Assembly (NCBI RefSeq): GCF_033568475.1 | Contig: NC_133123.1 | Span: 159,665,753-159,729,752 of the forward strand | From: Henckelia pumila | Lineage: Eukaryota; Streptophyta; Magnoliopsida; Lamiales; Gesneriaceae | Direction of reading: 5' to 3' | Length of the DNA: 64,000 bases | Shown here: positions 34,400-45,596 of the stretch, piece after piece | Position numbering within the stretch: the stretch's first letter is position 1 | Layout: every line of letters starts with the position of its first letter | Made by a program: the position numbers and the translations under genes | Notes under the pieces: model-generated | The model's input: the letters and a program-made list of their open reading frames with translations, nothing else | What the model was told of the DNA's origin: nothing | Database searches by the model: none

Positions 34400-34945
34400 C
34401 TACACCCGCTGCTGGGACAAGAGAACAAGAAGCCCCTGCGGGCCGACCAATATCTCACTAAGAAAACTGACCAATCCAAACCAGACAACTGGGGTGACAT
34501 CGACTCCACCGAGAGGCGGAATCAGCTTCCTTGTCTGAACAAGAAGTGGCTCCGTCGGAGCGTACGCCACGACGTAAGGGAACTTGTCGACGGGCAACTT
34601 GGGATACCAAGACATGACTATCCTCAAAATGAAAAGGAACCCGAATGCAGAGAAAAACGGGCCTAAGAACCCGATTGCTAGCTTTGCTGTAGCAGGGTCC
34701 AAATCCATCAACACCAGTGTTTCCAGAAATGGAGGGCGTGGAATCTTGGAGACTTCATGTCCGCTGATTGAAGGGTCTGTGGATAAGGTTGAAAAGGAGG
34801 AAAGAAGAGGGTGATTGGAGGGGGAAGATGAGGGGGTTCCTAAAGAACATCGTGCTCTGAATTTGCGTGGAAATCTTGGGATCTGGTACGTTGTTGGAGT
34901 GGATTCTAGGATTCCGACAGCAGCAGCAGTAGATAGACAATACAT
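34400..34945 (-). CDS. CCB3: Plastid YggT/YlmG-family membrane protein, probably CCB3 (cytochrome b6 haem assembly)
   Basis: Single exon, 181 aa, from the ATG at 34945. A Ser/Thr/Pro-rich N-terminus of about 75 residues looks like a plastid transit peptide. The mature part has two hydrophobic segments, LAIGFLGPFFSAFGFLFILR and VVWFGLVSFLSEILVGPQGL. Between them is the YggT signature SWYPKLPVDKFPYVVAYAPT followed by EPLLVQTRKLIPP. In Arabidopsis, CCB3 helps attach haem c(n) to cytochrome b6. Assignment to CCB3 rather than another YlmG paralogue rests on remembered similarity (DLDPATAKLAIGFLGP). A partial copy of its 3' end lies about 0.9 kb away. Confidence 0.88.
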   Translation of the reverse strand: MYCLSTAAAVGILESTPTTYQIPRFPRKFRARCSLGTPSSSPSNHPLLSSFSTLSTDPSISGHEVSKIPRPPFLETLVLMDLDPATAKLAIGFLGPFFSAFGFLFILRIVMSWYPKLPVDKFPYVVAYAPTEPLLVQTRKLIPPLGGVDVTPVVWFGLVSFLSEILVGPQGLLVLLSQQRV

Positions 34946-35704
34946 TATCTGCCTTTCCTCACTTTAGAGTGAGTTGCAGTGGTTGGTTTAAATTCTAATA
35001 TTGGAGCCTGGATTCTAAATTTTTACCCCAAGAGGCAAGAGCAAAAATTATAAAATTTCATAATATAATAAGATTTAATCGATTTAACATATTTTAATTT
35101 AAAATGTATTATGTAATAAAATAAAATGTATTGTAGTTATACAGTGTTTAAAAAAAAAGGTTCACTATGTTAAATATGGGTAACCATCATCTGTTTGAAT
35201 AGAAAAACTTTACAAATGTTACAAGGGGTGTCGAATTTGATGGAGTAGTTGAACTCTTGATCAGATGTCAAGAGTTTGATTCCCCGGCCAACAACTTATT
35301 GAACTACTCTGTCACACAGAGCTTGTTCAATGTAGTTTTATCGAAAGACTTAGCTAATGATTTATAGTTCTAGTTCATCCAACGTCAAAATCCTCATTTT
35401 GAGATATATGATCACATTTCAACTGGAAGGAAAAACAGACGATCAAGATCACCAAGTCTAGCAAACGTTATTGGACATGTCATATTACAAAGTCCATTTT
35501 CACTTGAATAACACACGATAGCATGATCCATGCCTTATTTCAGGCACATCAATCTTAAACAAAGCACAACACAACACAACACATTTCACACAAATTCAGG
35601 AGTACAAAGTCATAAATATGCCACAAATCCAACAAAGATTAACGTTATTATAACTCAAAGGCAGGATGTTTTGCTTTGCCATCGCATCTTGGTTCGAGGC
35701 AGAA
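34946..35704. other. Intergenic between the YlmG-like and B12D-like genes
   Basis: AT-rich, with no gene seen. It includes the presumed promoter of the YlmG-like gene, a possible tRNA-derived SINE fragment (35219-35290), and the 3' flank of the B12D-like gene. Confidence 0.5.
35219..35290 (+). repeat. Possible tRNA-derived SINE head
   Basis: GATGGAGTAGTTGAAC resembles an RNA polymerase III A box. GAGTTTGATTCC, some 30 bases on, resembles a B box. CTTGATCAGATGTCAAG between them can form an anticodon-like stem-loop. No full cloverleaf, tail or target duplication is seen, so this is tentative. Confidence 0.35.
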
Positions 35705-37161
35705 CTAGCTCTTTTGAGGGTCAGTGAAGAAGCTGTTGATGGACGGCATGATTTCTGGTCGCCTGTTGCGGACAAATTTCCTAAGAGCATGCTCACAGTA
35801 TTTCTCCCCCTCTGCAAAATTCTCCAACACACCAGCAGCCCTGCCGGCCTTGTTAACCCTGTTTATATCGTCACCAGTTAGTTTCCAAGTCTCCCTTCTA
35901 GCATATAAAGATCATAGTACAGCAAATGATTTGTGGCATATAACAGAAAATATACACAGGGCAAAGCAAGCCTGATTTGAATCGACGACCATATCGATAC
36001 TTGATAGTTTACGGTGGTTTGAGCAAGAAAACTAGCGTGCTTTTGGTCCAACTCAAGTTAGAGCGAACACGATATTGAGGGAATCCTTAAAATTAGATGG
36101 ATCTGACCAAGCATATACATGGAATCATACACAAAAAATCAGTTTTGTTATGTGCCCCTAGCCGCATCAGCGCCTGTAAATAATGGGATTCGAAACCTGA
36201 CACACAGTAAAGCTTTTGGAGAAACAAGCAGCATATCTCCACTTATTCAGTGAAATCGGGTGCTCTGCTTTGAATTCTTTCAAAACAAGGGGACACAAAT
36301 TCATTAGGCCTTTGAAAGAAAGATGTCTTTGGTGTAGTCACTGACAAATCTGTGTCCTGAACAAATCCTTTCACTAGACAAGTTGGATTCATTGAAATCA
36401 ATGGAACATGTAAAGAGGAATATCGAAACAACCCACATCACCTATGTTCATTTGCAACGAATTCAAATCCGAAAAAACCGATCTTTCACCAGACAAGAAG
36501 GCCCATTTCCCAATTGATTTTTGAAATCTTGCTTTCACTTATTGTTACACAACATCCTTAAGATTAAAATCAAGTTGATTCTTGTCCCCCTAAGCCCTTC
36601 ACCAAAATTGAACCTCCCAATTCCCAAATTCATGTTAGCTTCTTTCAACCAAAAAGCTAAAATAAAAAGATTTATCATCAGACCCAGAAAGATATCCCAT
36701 CTCCGCTTCCACCGCAAGCTCCACAACTTTCCCCCAAAATTCAAGAAATATTCACAGAAGCAAACATTTTTTTTTAAAATCACAGCTCAAATTTTCATTC
36801 ACACACAGTAAGAGTTATCTGATGAAACTTATATTTTAAGTATTCACACATGAAAATCTTACTTTCGATTAGGTACAAAGACCAACTTTTAACAAAAACT
36901 CATCATAAAACTAGAAAATTTTCTCCCGTCATCCGCATAAAATCTAAGTACCTGACTTCGGGATTGATACGAATATTGCGTATCAGCTGAAACCCACAGA
37001 TCCCCACAGCAACACCCATGGCTGCAAACAGTGGATACACCTGTGTTTACATGCACAGAAATCCATTAAAACAGCTCCAAAGACAATTCTTGAAATGAAA
37101 ATTTGCGAAGAAGAAACGATAAATCGAAAACCTCGGGCCTTATCCAGCGACTGTGAGCCAT
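35705..37161 (-). CDS. B12D-family small mitochondrial protein (complex I MLRQ-like subunit)
   Basis: Three exons on the minus strand (37161-37132, 37040-36952, 35858-35705) total 273 nt (90 aa). The protein reads WIRPEVYPLFAAMGVAVGIC as a membrane segment, then NIRINPEVR, AAGVLENFAEGEKY, and RRPEIMPSINSFF near the end. This is the plant B12D family, annotated as NADH-ubiquinone reductase MLRQ-like and related to NDUFA4. Length is normal for the family (about 85-95 aa). It likely sits in the inner mitochondrial membrane; whether it serves complex I or IV is unsettled. Both joins are GT-AG and in frame. Confidence 0.93.
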
Positions 37162-37884
37162 CTCTAGTGAAGAAGATGAATCCCAATTTGGTGAAATTAT
37201 TGTTTTTTAACTGAGTACAGTGTGGCTAAAAGTTCTTGGAATTGACGGAGAATGAGAAGAAAATTGATTGGCTCTTTCGTTGGCGGACAGTTGACTCTTG
37301 ATCCCGAATTTTATCCAATTGACGGAAGACACGTGTTAAAAATTTTAATATTTTTTAAATTATTTTGTAATACAGTTGAAATTTTACATTATCCATTTTT
37401 CTGTTTTATACTTATCAGTTATCAGTGGCTTTCACCGTGCTTTGCATGCTTGTACACTTGCAATAGCTATTTAAAGATTATAATATTTCACCATTCTTTA
37501 CATGCTTGTACTCTTGCAATAATTATTTAAATATTATAATCTTTCTAATAATTTAAATATTGAAAATTGGATAATATTACATAGATACACAAAAGATAAT
37601 AATTCATAAGAGTTCCGAAGTTCATATATACTAGTATACGGAACACATACGGTGCATGTGCATGAAATATATTATTTGAAATTAAATATTATTTTATAAA
37701 CTTGAATTTCATTATAATTTTTGTTTCAATGTTAGGATAGTATGACGAAAGTGGTTAGAATAATGAAGATATTAGAACAAAATGCGGATAACTTGAATTT
37801 CATTATAATTTTTGTTTCATTATATTTATTTTTTTGAACCTTGATTATTAAATATCTTAGAATAATGATAAAAAAGAGTAAGAA
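37162..37884. other. Intergenic, AT-rich, with two small direct repeats
   Basis: Upstream region of the B12D-like gene. 37430-37543 is a tandem repeat of about 56 bp (CATGCTTGTA.ACTTGCAATA words). A 30-bp exact direct repeat (starting ACTTGAATTTCATTATAATT) occurs at 37700-37729 and 37791-37820. No gene is seen. Confidence 0.6.
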
Positions 37885-38420
37885 AGTGTTTGGCTAATCT
37901 TATTAAAAAGGGCTTATAAGGTTCAAGAACTTAAAAAATATTTTACGAGCATAAAAATTATTTTACGAGCTTATAAGTTGTTAGAACTTATTTTAAAAAT
38001 AATTTGTTAAAGTGTTTCGTTAAAATTATTTTAAATAACATAAAGATGTTGATATATTTAGTATTATAAGATATTTTTATTGTTAAAATTACAAAAAAAA
38101 AAGTATAATTTTATGAAAGTAATGTTTCGAGTTATACATATACAAAATAGTTTTAGAATAAACTTATATTAAAAAATAACATTGTTTTAATATTTTACTC
38201 TTATAAAAATTGATTATATGATAGATATTTATGAAAATATTCAAGGATATTTAGAAAGATAGAATGTAAAAAAAGATTTTTTTGAAAAAAGTGCATCCCC
38301 TTACTTTTTTTAAACAACTTATAAGTCGTCAAACAACTTATTTTGATAGCTTATAAGCTGTTTTTAAAAATTTTTATCAAACAAATTTGTGGAGTTTATA
38401 AGCTCAACCAAACACCCACT
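37885..38420. mobile_element. Probable MITE with GTGTTTGG ends
   Basis: AGTGTTTGGCTAAT at the left and AACCAAACACCCACT at the right are imperfect inverted ends, with AT-rich non-coding DNA between. GCTTATAAG words occur near both ends. The 'GTGTTTGG...CCAAACAC' form is common for plant MITEs. No clear target duplication was found. Confidence 0.5.
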
Positions 38421-38699
38421 AAACTTGAAAATACATTAAAATGACCAAATATATTTTTTATATGGGTTTATGTATTATAATATAGTAAAGATTGGTGTTA
38501 CATGTACATACATCTTAATTTTTTATGTGTTTATAATTTTTGTATATAAAATATGTTATTTATCAATATATGTTAGATATGGCTTAGGGAGGATTTTATT
38601 GAAATAATTTAAAATTTGATATATAGTAGAGATAATTTGACTAAAAATCGAAAGATAAGTTCAATAATATAGTATGGACATACATATATGTGTATATAT
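38421..38699. other. AT-rich spacer
   Basis: No gene or repeat recognised. Confidence 0.4.
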
Positions 38700-38968
38700 A
38701 GAATCGAACGTTTGCCGTTTTATCAAAAAACTATTAGCAGTTACAATTATTGCATCCCAACAATCTTCTTCCCAATAATTGCACTATTTGCAATGAGAAT
38801 TGAACTCATGACATTGGCTCTGATAACAATTGTAGATCGAACGTTTGTCGTTTTACCAAAAGCTATAACTGATGGTAATGGTACAAATCAAATTTTTTTA
38901 AATTGCATGCATAGCAACCCAAGCGTCATAGTTTGACCGCTCTATCAACAGGAAAAATTATTGCACTT

Positions 38969-38973
<5 letters not shown>
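38700..38973 (-). mobile_element. TRIM-like remnant, minus orientation, with deleted second LTR
   Basis: On the minus strand an LTR-like block starts TGTTGAAGTGCAATAA and ends CGTTCGATCTACAA (about 38973 to 38838). A primer-site-like TTATCAGAGCC follows, then about 75 bp. Next comes a shortened second copy starting TGTTGGGATGCAATAA and ending CGTTCGATTCTA. The second copy lacks the middle of the LTR. No target duplication was confirmed. Confidence 0.5.

Positions 38974-38999
<26 letters not shown>
38974..38999. repeat. (AT)n microsatellite
   Basis: Thirteen or so uninterrupted AT units directly beside the TRIM-like remnant. Confidence 0.9.
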
Positions 39000-39135
39000 T
39001 CAAACATTTGGACTTTTATAATATAATATAAATATTATTACTTTATAAAATATGGAAAAATTCTTTCCATGCTATAATTTGTATGTCAATAAACTGTATT
39101 TTCGTTTTTTTAAAATAAATGATAATCTATATCAC

Positions 39136-39647
39136 CAATGGCGGAGCCAGGATTTCAGTTTCACCCGGGCTAAAATTTTTAACGAGAAATCCAAAAATCA
39201 TGAAAGCTGAAAATATCGATTTTTGCAAAAAAAACAGTAAATTTTTTTTATTAAAAAAACCAAAAAAAATCGCCTCAAAATTAATCACAAAATATTAAAT
39301 ATTTCTCAGCGAATATACAAATTCCATCATTGTTTGGTCGATATATACTTTATAAAAGTAAGAGCAATATAATGGCAGAGAACTTTAGAAGATAAATAGA
39401 GAAAAATATGACACTAAGACAAGGATAGACATGAAGAACAACCCATTTTTTGTTTTATTGTTTTTTTTGGGACTACTTTTGAGAACTAAAAGGTGGACTA
39501 TTTTATTTTTTTAATTGAATTATCCAAGCTAGTATAACATTAGCCCTAAAAATAACACTTAAAATTTTTTTTTAAAATTTGTGAGCAATATAAATTTTTT
39601 TAAAAAAATTTGGAGCCCGAGTGGCTTAGTACCTACCTCCGCCCTTG
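39136..39647. mobile_element. Non-autonomous hAT-type DNA transposon, 512 bp
   Basis: Ends are CAATGGCGGAGCCAGG on the left and the inverse of CAAGGGCGGAGGTAGG on the right, an imperfect terminal inverted repeat. It is flanked by a perfect 8-bp duplication, TATATCAC (39128-39135 and 39648-39655), the hAT signature. The interior is AT-rich with no ORF. Confidence 0.88.
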
Positions 39648-39655
39648 TATATCAC

Positions 39656-41006
39656 AGGATTTGTGTTAAACTATGATCTTTTATTGGTGAATATTTTTCT
39701 GATTTTCTAAAATAACTTTGTTTTAATCTTTTACTCTTATTATTACTGACATAAGTTAATTAATTATTTTGAAATGATATTTTAAATAATTAAAATATTT
39801 TTTAAATGTTTATAAATTTTTTATATATAAAAATAATGTTTATTTTACGCATTGTGTGCTCAAGTGCCAGTAAGTTAATAAGTGTCTCGTAATAATTCCA
39901 AGAACCAGGTTTTTTTTTTTGAACGAGTTTTATTATTTCCCCCCAAAATGTATTAAACGTTTTTTTTTATTCATATTAAACGTTATTAGTCATGATGATG
40001 ATGGTGATGGTTTTTATTAATTTAGTCGATGGACCAGGCTGCCTCAGATTGGTGGGCTTTAAAGTTGGGCTCACGTACAAAAATATCCGATCTGTATAAA
40101 CAAATAACCAAAATATGATAATTTAGATTTTTTAAAAAATATTTTTACCTTATATAAAAAAATATATATTTTTACCTATTCAAAAAAAATTACGATTAAG
40201 ATTTTTATCACATGTATATATGTGTGTGTATTTGTGCATGTTACTTTATGTCTAAAATATTTAATTCAAATATATACCTGTCGACCAAGACTGTTTATTA
40301 ATTATTAAAAAAAACAAAATATCTAATATCTATACCTATTTATTAAGTGTGAGGATCTTAATTTGAATTTTAAATTATTTGAAAAAAAATGGTTGAAAAT
40401 AACTAATATAAATATATAATTTATGATCTTTTAATTACTCATAAACTTATGATTAATATTCAACTCAATAAACATTTCTTTTTTGTTCCCATAAATTTGT
40501 TAGATTTTTTTTCAAAATTAATTTTAATAAAAAAATCAAATTTTTTGTCACACAATGAGTGTGCAAAAACGCTGGTTGAAATTGAAAGATCTATACGAGT
40601 AGATCAAATTTGGGACGTGTTTCAGTATTCATGTTGGCGATGCATCATTAATTTTTTCCCCTAAAGTTTGGACGATGCACCATTTAAACACTCATTACAC
40701 GTACATATCTTCTTGGGCATGTATATGACTGAGTATTAATTACGATTTACGAACATAATAATTTTAGTCATTTATATTTGTTTTTTCTTTTTTACTATTT
40801 TGGTTCATTATATTGTTAAATTTCAGTCTCAGTGATGTATTTTTCGATTTTTGACAATTTTTGATTTCAATCAGGATTACTGATGTAATACTGAATATAT
40901 TTTTCGCTTTTTGACAATTTTAGTTGATTTCAATCAAGATTACTGATGTAATACTGAATATATGTGTTACGTTGTGAAAATTACTAAAATTATATATATA
41001 TATATA
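39656..41006. other. AT-rich intergenic DNA with one tandem duplication
   Basis: No gene is seen. At about 40839-40962 a 60-64 bp unit (TTTTTGACAATTTT, then TTTCAATCA.GATTACTGATG) is present twice in tandem. Confidence 0.6.
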
Positions 41007-41158
41007 GAGTTCTTTTATGGTGCCCAACTCATATGCCCAACTCCATGCCCACCATGTACAATATGTGAGTTGACCAACACAATTGATGAGTTGACTTATC
41101 ACATATTGTACATGGTGGGCATGAAGTTGGGCATATAGAGTTGGGCACCATAAAAGAA

Positions 41159-41161
<3 letters not shown>
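41007..41161. mobile_element. Foldback MITE (155-bp near-perfect hairpin)
   Basis: The left arm starts GAGTTCTTTTATGGTGCCCA and the right arm is its near-complete inverse, ending GGGCACCATAAAAGAACTC. Arms are about 65-70 bp with a short loop. It lies inside a (TA)n tract, consistent with a TA target. RNA from either strand would form a long hairpin. A relative lies at 61900-62055. Confidence 0.85.

Positions 41162-41195
<34 letters not shown>
41162..41195. repeat. (AT)n microsatellite
   Basis: Pure TA/AT tract directly right of the foldback MITE; a shorter one lies directly left. Confidence 0.9.
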
Positions 41196-41197
<2 letters not shown>

Positions 41198-43277
41198 GAT
41201 GATGATGATAGCGAGCTAAATTGAAATTTGACTACGTAGACGATCAATATGACAAATTGAAAAACCTATAAGACCAAACAAAATAAATTTTTATATCAAT
41301 CATATATAATAGTTATATATATATATAATCCGACGAATTAATTTATATTTATTTTTAAGATGAAATGTCCCTAAATATTTTTGGTCACCTGTTATTTTCA
41401 AACCCTACAAAAGAATCTACCTAATATTTTAAATTTAAGGCACTCAAATGCCACATGTGACCCCGTTTGACAAAGGGTACGTATCTATAATTATATGATA
41501 CATGCATTTGGATTTATCTCCACTATTTTTGTAAGTTAGAAATTGCCATAAAATTTTTCTTATTGAAATCATAATCCAAATTCATAATATGTAATTATTT
41601 TAAGATATTTTGGCGTAATTTAAAACTGCACCGTCCATATTATTCCTATTTTCTCCATTTTAGTTGAAAATAAAATGTGTAATTCAAAGTATATAAAACA
41701 AGTTCCATCTCAAATTTTTTAACGTCAAAGTTTTTTAAGCTTGCGCGCGCGCGCACACACATATATATATATATTCACGCATTTCATAATTCTAAATTTC
41801 TAAGGAAAGCTGTAATTTAATTTATCGATTTATAGACTTTTAAATTTTAAAGCATATAAATAATTTTAGTGATTGCGGTTACATCCCACATGTGTCGGTC
41901 ATTAATTTTAGTGATCTTGTTTCAACCACTTGATTATTGATCCCGTGATATGTTTGATATGTTTCGATATCGAAAGCCAAACACTTTTTTTTTCCTAATT
42001 AATTCAACATTTTTGCCACTATTATTATAATCCGCATTAACAAATGCAATATACAATCAATTATTGAAAAATTATCAAGAATTCGATTTCTCTAACCAAC
42101 ATTTTTTCAGACGTCAGTCGCATAAGGCTTTTTCAATACAATTTATCTAATCAGAGTAGTTTGCAGAGCGTTACGTCAACTCGTAGATTTATCCAGTATG
42201 CACTGAATGATAGCGGCAACAGTTTCCCACTTCATAAAAAAAAATTCAAATAATTTCAACAATATTTCATATCTATACATATATGTAAAATAAGTATAAC
42301 TATAAATAAATTTAATTTGTGAGAATATTTAAAAAAAAATAATTTTAATGTTTTAAATTTCGAAGAATTAACTTTTGGGAAAACTAAAAGATTAGTAGTT
42401 ACTAGTTAGTACTACTCAGTTCATTATATATAAGCACCGACGAATCGTACGATTTCGTAATATAATTTTAAATATATATCACGCCAAGACAAGTGAATTG
42501 ACTTTACATTACTTTATTTTCTTGTTCGATTCACCAAATTATTATTTAATTTTATTTATTCTTTTTTTTTTAGAATAAATTTATTCATTTTATTATTATT
42601 AATATTTAATACACGGATAGTTTTTCTTTTAAAGAGGAGCTGATCACAAATAATGCAAGAAGAGGAAATGACTTAAAATGTCGGCCATCTGTTTCACTAA
42701 TTATAAGGAATACAGTAAATACAATATATGATTTCAGAGCAAATATATTGAAGTATTTGGTTTGTACGACCGAAACCAATTATCACAATATAAATATATA
42801 GTCAGATACTCAAATTATGTTTTGATTTAAAATATTTCAGTTACATAATTACATTTATATCTTTAGCTGCATATAGTTGACGGTATATAATTTATTTAAA
42901 AATTTCTATCTCGGTACCAATTTAAGTAGATAGATGCACAAAATCATATGATTGACTCACCAAATAATCGAATCGATCGAAACCGTGATCTTGAATATGT
43001 ATATCGTTCAAATTTTATCGGATGTCCGGGAGGAGACGTACATATGACTTTGAATCTAAAAACACATATGATAGTAAACGTACATTAAATATCATTTAAT
43101 AAATGCAAATGCCCTATAGGATAGGATAGTATGGGCAATTAATGTAATAATGTTATACCGCAATTCTTTTGATAAATAAATTCAAGAAAATATAGTATAC
43201 ACAAAATAAGAATATATAAAAACAAATAAAATAGTTATTAACGAAATAATGTATACTTGTATAATATATATTATTGC
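41196..43277. other. AT-rich intergenic DNA; mixed microsatellite
   Basis: No gene is seen. 41743-41774 is a compound tract of GC, then AC, then AT dinucleotides, a purine-pyrimidine alternation able to adopt Z-DNA. Confidence 0.5.
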
Positions 43278-43285
43278 GGTAATTG

Positions 43286-44120
43286 AAGGGGTGGAATAGG
43301 GTCGGGACCCGTCCCGTAAACCCCCTACCCAACTCCCGTCCCGAAAAAAATCGGAAAACTTTTTTTTCTCCCGATCCCGTACCCGAAACATTTCGGGACC
43401 CGAATATTCGGGATCCCGTCAGGTAGGGAGAAAAAATCCCGATTTTTTTTCATGTTCAAGATTTCGTTCAAAAAATTAAAAAATGTGATAATTTTATTAA
43501 ATATACTATTTAGAAACTTATATTTATAAATAAAAATAAATATTCAACTTAAAACATATAATATTAAAATATTCCGGATAATGTTTCAAAGTTTTGTTAA
43601 GAGAAAAAATGTATTGGATAATTATTAATAAAATGTTCGGATACAATTACTGAATAAATTTTGTTAAATAGATTTTCAAATTAATCTCTTGAGTCTTGTT
43701 CTACATATTTTTTCTAATTAGATAATTATAAATATGAATTAATTAAATTATTAATTTAATTTTTTTTAAAATACACAAAAATAAAATGGCATTTCGTGAT
43801 TTTACAATTTGATCGTCCCAACAATAAAAATTATACGAATTAAGTCCACAATTAAGTGTTATATGAGTTGAAACCTAATAATATTTAGCTTATTATATTA
43901 ATAAAGTTAATAATAAAATATATTATTATATTATTTTGGGACGGGTCGAGAATCCCGTCGGGATAAGGTTTTATTCCCGATCCCGCTTTCGATATTAATC
44001 GGGATGGAAAAAATCCCAAAATTTCGGGTCTGAAAAATTTTGGGTTGGGATTTTTTTTCGGTACGGGAATGGGATGAGATTCGGGAAGGGTCGGAATTTT
44101 GGAAATTTTTGCCATCCTTA
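43286..44120. mobile_element. Non-autonomous hAT-type transposon, 835 bp, with CCCG-rich subterminal regions
   Basis: Flanked by a perfect 8-bp duplication, GGTAATTG (43278-43285 and 44121-44128). The ends are AAGGGGTGG on the left and the inverse of TAAGGATGGCAAAAA on the right. Both ends are crowded with CCCGTCCCG, GGGACCCG and TCCCGATCCCG words, typical transposase-binding subterminal repeats. The middle is plain AT-rich DNA with no ORF. Confidence 0.85.
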
Positions 44121-44231
44121 GGTAATTGCACATATTATCCATGTGAAATATCTAGATGACTAAAAATCTTTTATGGAAAAAAATGATCTATTAACTCTCT
44201 GTGTGTTTTTTTTAAATCTTTAACGCATACA

Positions 44232-45521
44232 TGTAGTAGCCCGTAACAAAAATCAGTAATTAAGGGATTAATCATAATTACTTGGGTAGAGTTCGGAAGC
44301 TCCGAAGGTGAGTTCGGAAGCTCCGAAGGTGGATCGGAAGCTCCGATGGTATTACGTCAGGCATGACGTATGGTTGGATCGGAAGCTCCGATCACCCCTA
44401 TCCGAAGTCAACAAGTGATATTTTGACACGTGGCAGATCAGGATCTTCGGAAGCTCCGATGTCAGGATCGGACGTTTCGATCGAGGTTCGGACGTTCCGA
44501 TCGAGGTTCGGACATTCCGATCGTTGTCTATAAATAGAAGGCCGAGAATTCATTTTCAATTGCCAATTCCGGATTTCCTCTCTACTCTAGTCATATTCGA
44601 GTTGTTCTAGCCTTCCTAGGCTTGACCCGGGAGTCTTCGAGGCGTTCGATAGTCGTAGCGGAGTTGTGCCCAAGTTCTGGAGGCATCGACATCAAAGGAC
44701 TAACGACGGACGAAGGTATAGCTTTTGCTTTCTATAAATATTTAGGAGTATGCAATAGCTTAGTTAAGGCTTTTAGAGCACTTTAATGATAGTAGTATCA
44801 TTTGGCAGTGTAGAGCAGACTATAGGCGTGGACCTAGAATTGGTAGAGCTTGCACTGATTTGAGGTACGGAAGTACTGTTCGAGATATCCTGACTGAGTA
44901 TGCATGTATTATGTGACTGCATGGTTTATATGTCATTGATTATGCTGCATTCATTTGCATACTGAGCTATCTTCTTCGAGATGTCTATTAGTAGGGTTTT
45001 TCCATATCCTGTTAGTGGTTGGACTTCCATCGATTTAGGTCCGGCATATCCACTTGTATTATAGTATGGGAGCCACCTCCTGAAGCGACGGCACAACGTG
45101 CTACATACCAGGGCCCGGTCTGTCTCTGTTATCTGATCCTTGACCTCGAGTTTATAGGGAGTTCACTTTGCATGCATGTATACTCATACTCTCGTACTGA
45201 GCGTTTTATGCTCACGTCTCGTACTCTGTATTTCTGGACACCCTATTCCATGGGGCAGGTTTGCGATTGGACGAGGCGAGTGGTTCCAAGAGGGGCTAGA
45301 CAGTGGTTGGCCAGCTGGAGCTTCGTCTAGGTTTATTTCTGTTGTTTTGGGTTGATACAGCTTTCGATTTGGTTGTATAATCTATTTTGGATATTTACAG
45401 ATTCCTTGCCTTGGGATTGTAATTTTAGTAATGTTTCCGCAGTTTATTCTGATATCTGTTTATTAAATTAATTGCATGCCTAAGTTCTGTTTAGTAGGTG
45501 ATCCGGGTAAGTGTCATTACA
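44232..45521 (+). repeat. 5' LTR of the Tekay-like element (1290 bp)
   Basis: The first 300 bases hold eight copies of a palindromic motif of the form GATCGGAAGCTCCGATC (44294-44523). A TATA box (TATAAATA) lies at 44529-44536. A 103-codon open frame near 45019 recurs in the 3' LTR only because the LTRs are copies. Confidence 0.93.
44529..44536 (+). promoter_or_regulatory. TATA box of the Tekay-like LTR
   Basis: TATAAATA directly follows the palindrome array and is kept in the 3' LTR near 57261. The array therefore occupies the enhancer position of U3. Confidence 0.65.
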
Positions 45522-45525
45522 TTTA

Positions 45526-45537
45526 TGGTATCAGAGC
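45526..45537 (+). other. Primer-binding site of the Tekay-like element
   Basis: TGGTATCAGAGC, complementary to initiator Met tRNA, begins four bases after the 5' LTR. Confidence 0.92.
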
Positions 45538-45596
45538 ATGCATAGTATTCTTGGGATTTAGACTCTGCATAAGGTAACCGTGAGGTGCTTTTGTAG

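Noticed and set aside
36521-36811. 96-codon open frame in plus direction
   Set aside because: Lies in intron 2 of the B12D-like gene; basic, low complexity, no recognisable motif.
38800-38830. TGGCTCTGATAACAATTG, tRNA-like
   Set aside because: On the other strand it is a primer-binding-site-like sequence next to an LTR-like block, not a tRNA gene; no cloverleaf can be drawn.
45019-45330. 103-codon open frame, repeated at 60336-60647
   Set aside because: Both lie at the same place in the two LTRs of one retrotransposon, so their similarity comes from LTR duplication. No protein features are seen.
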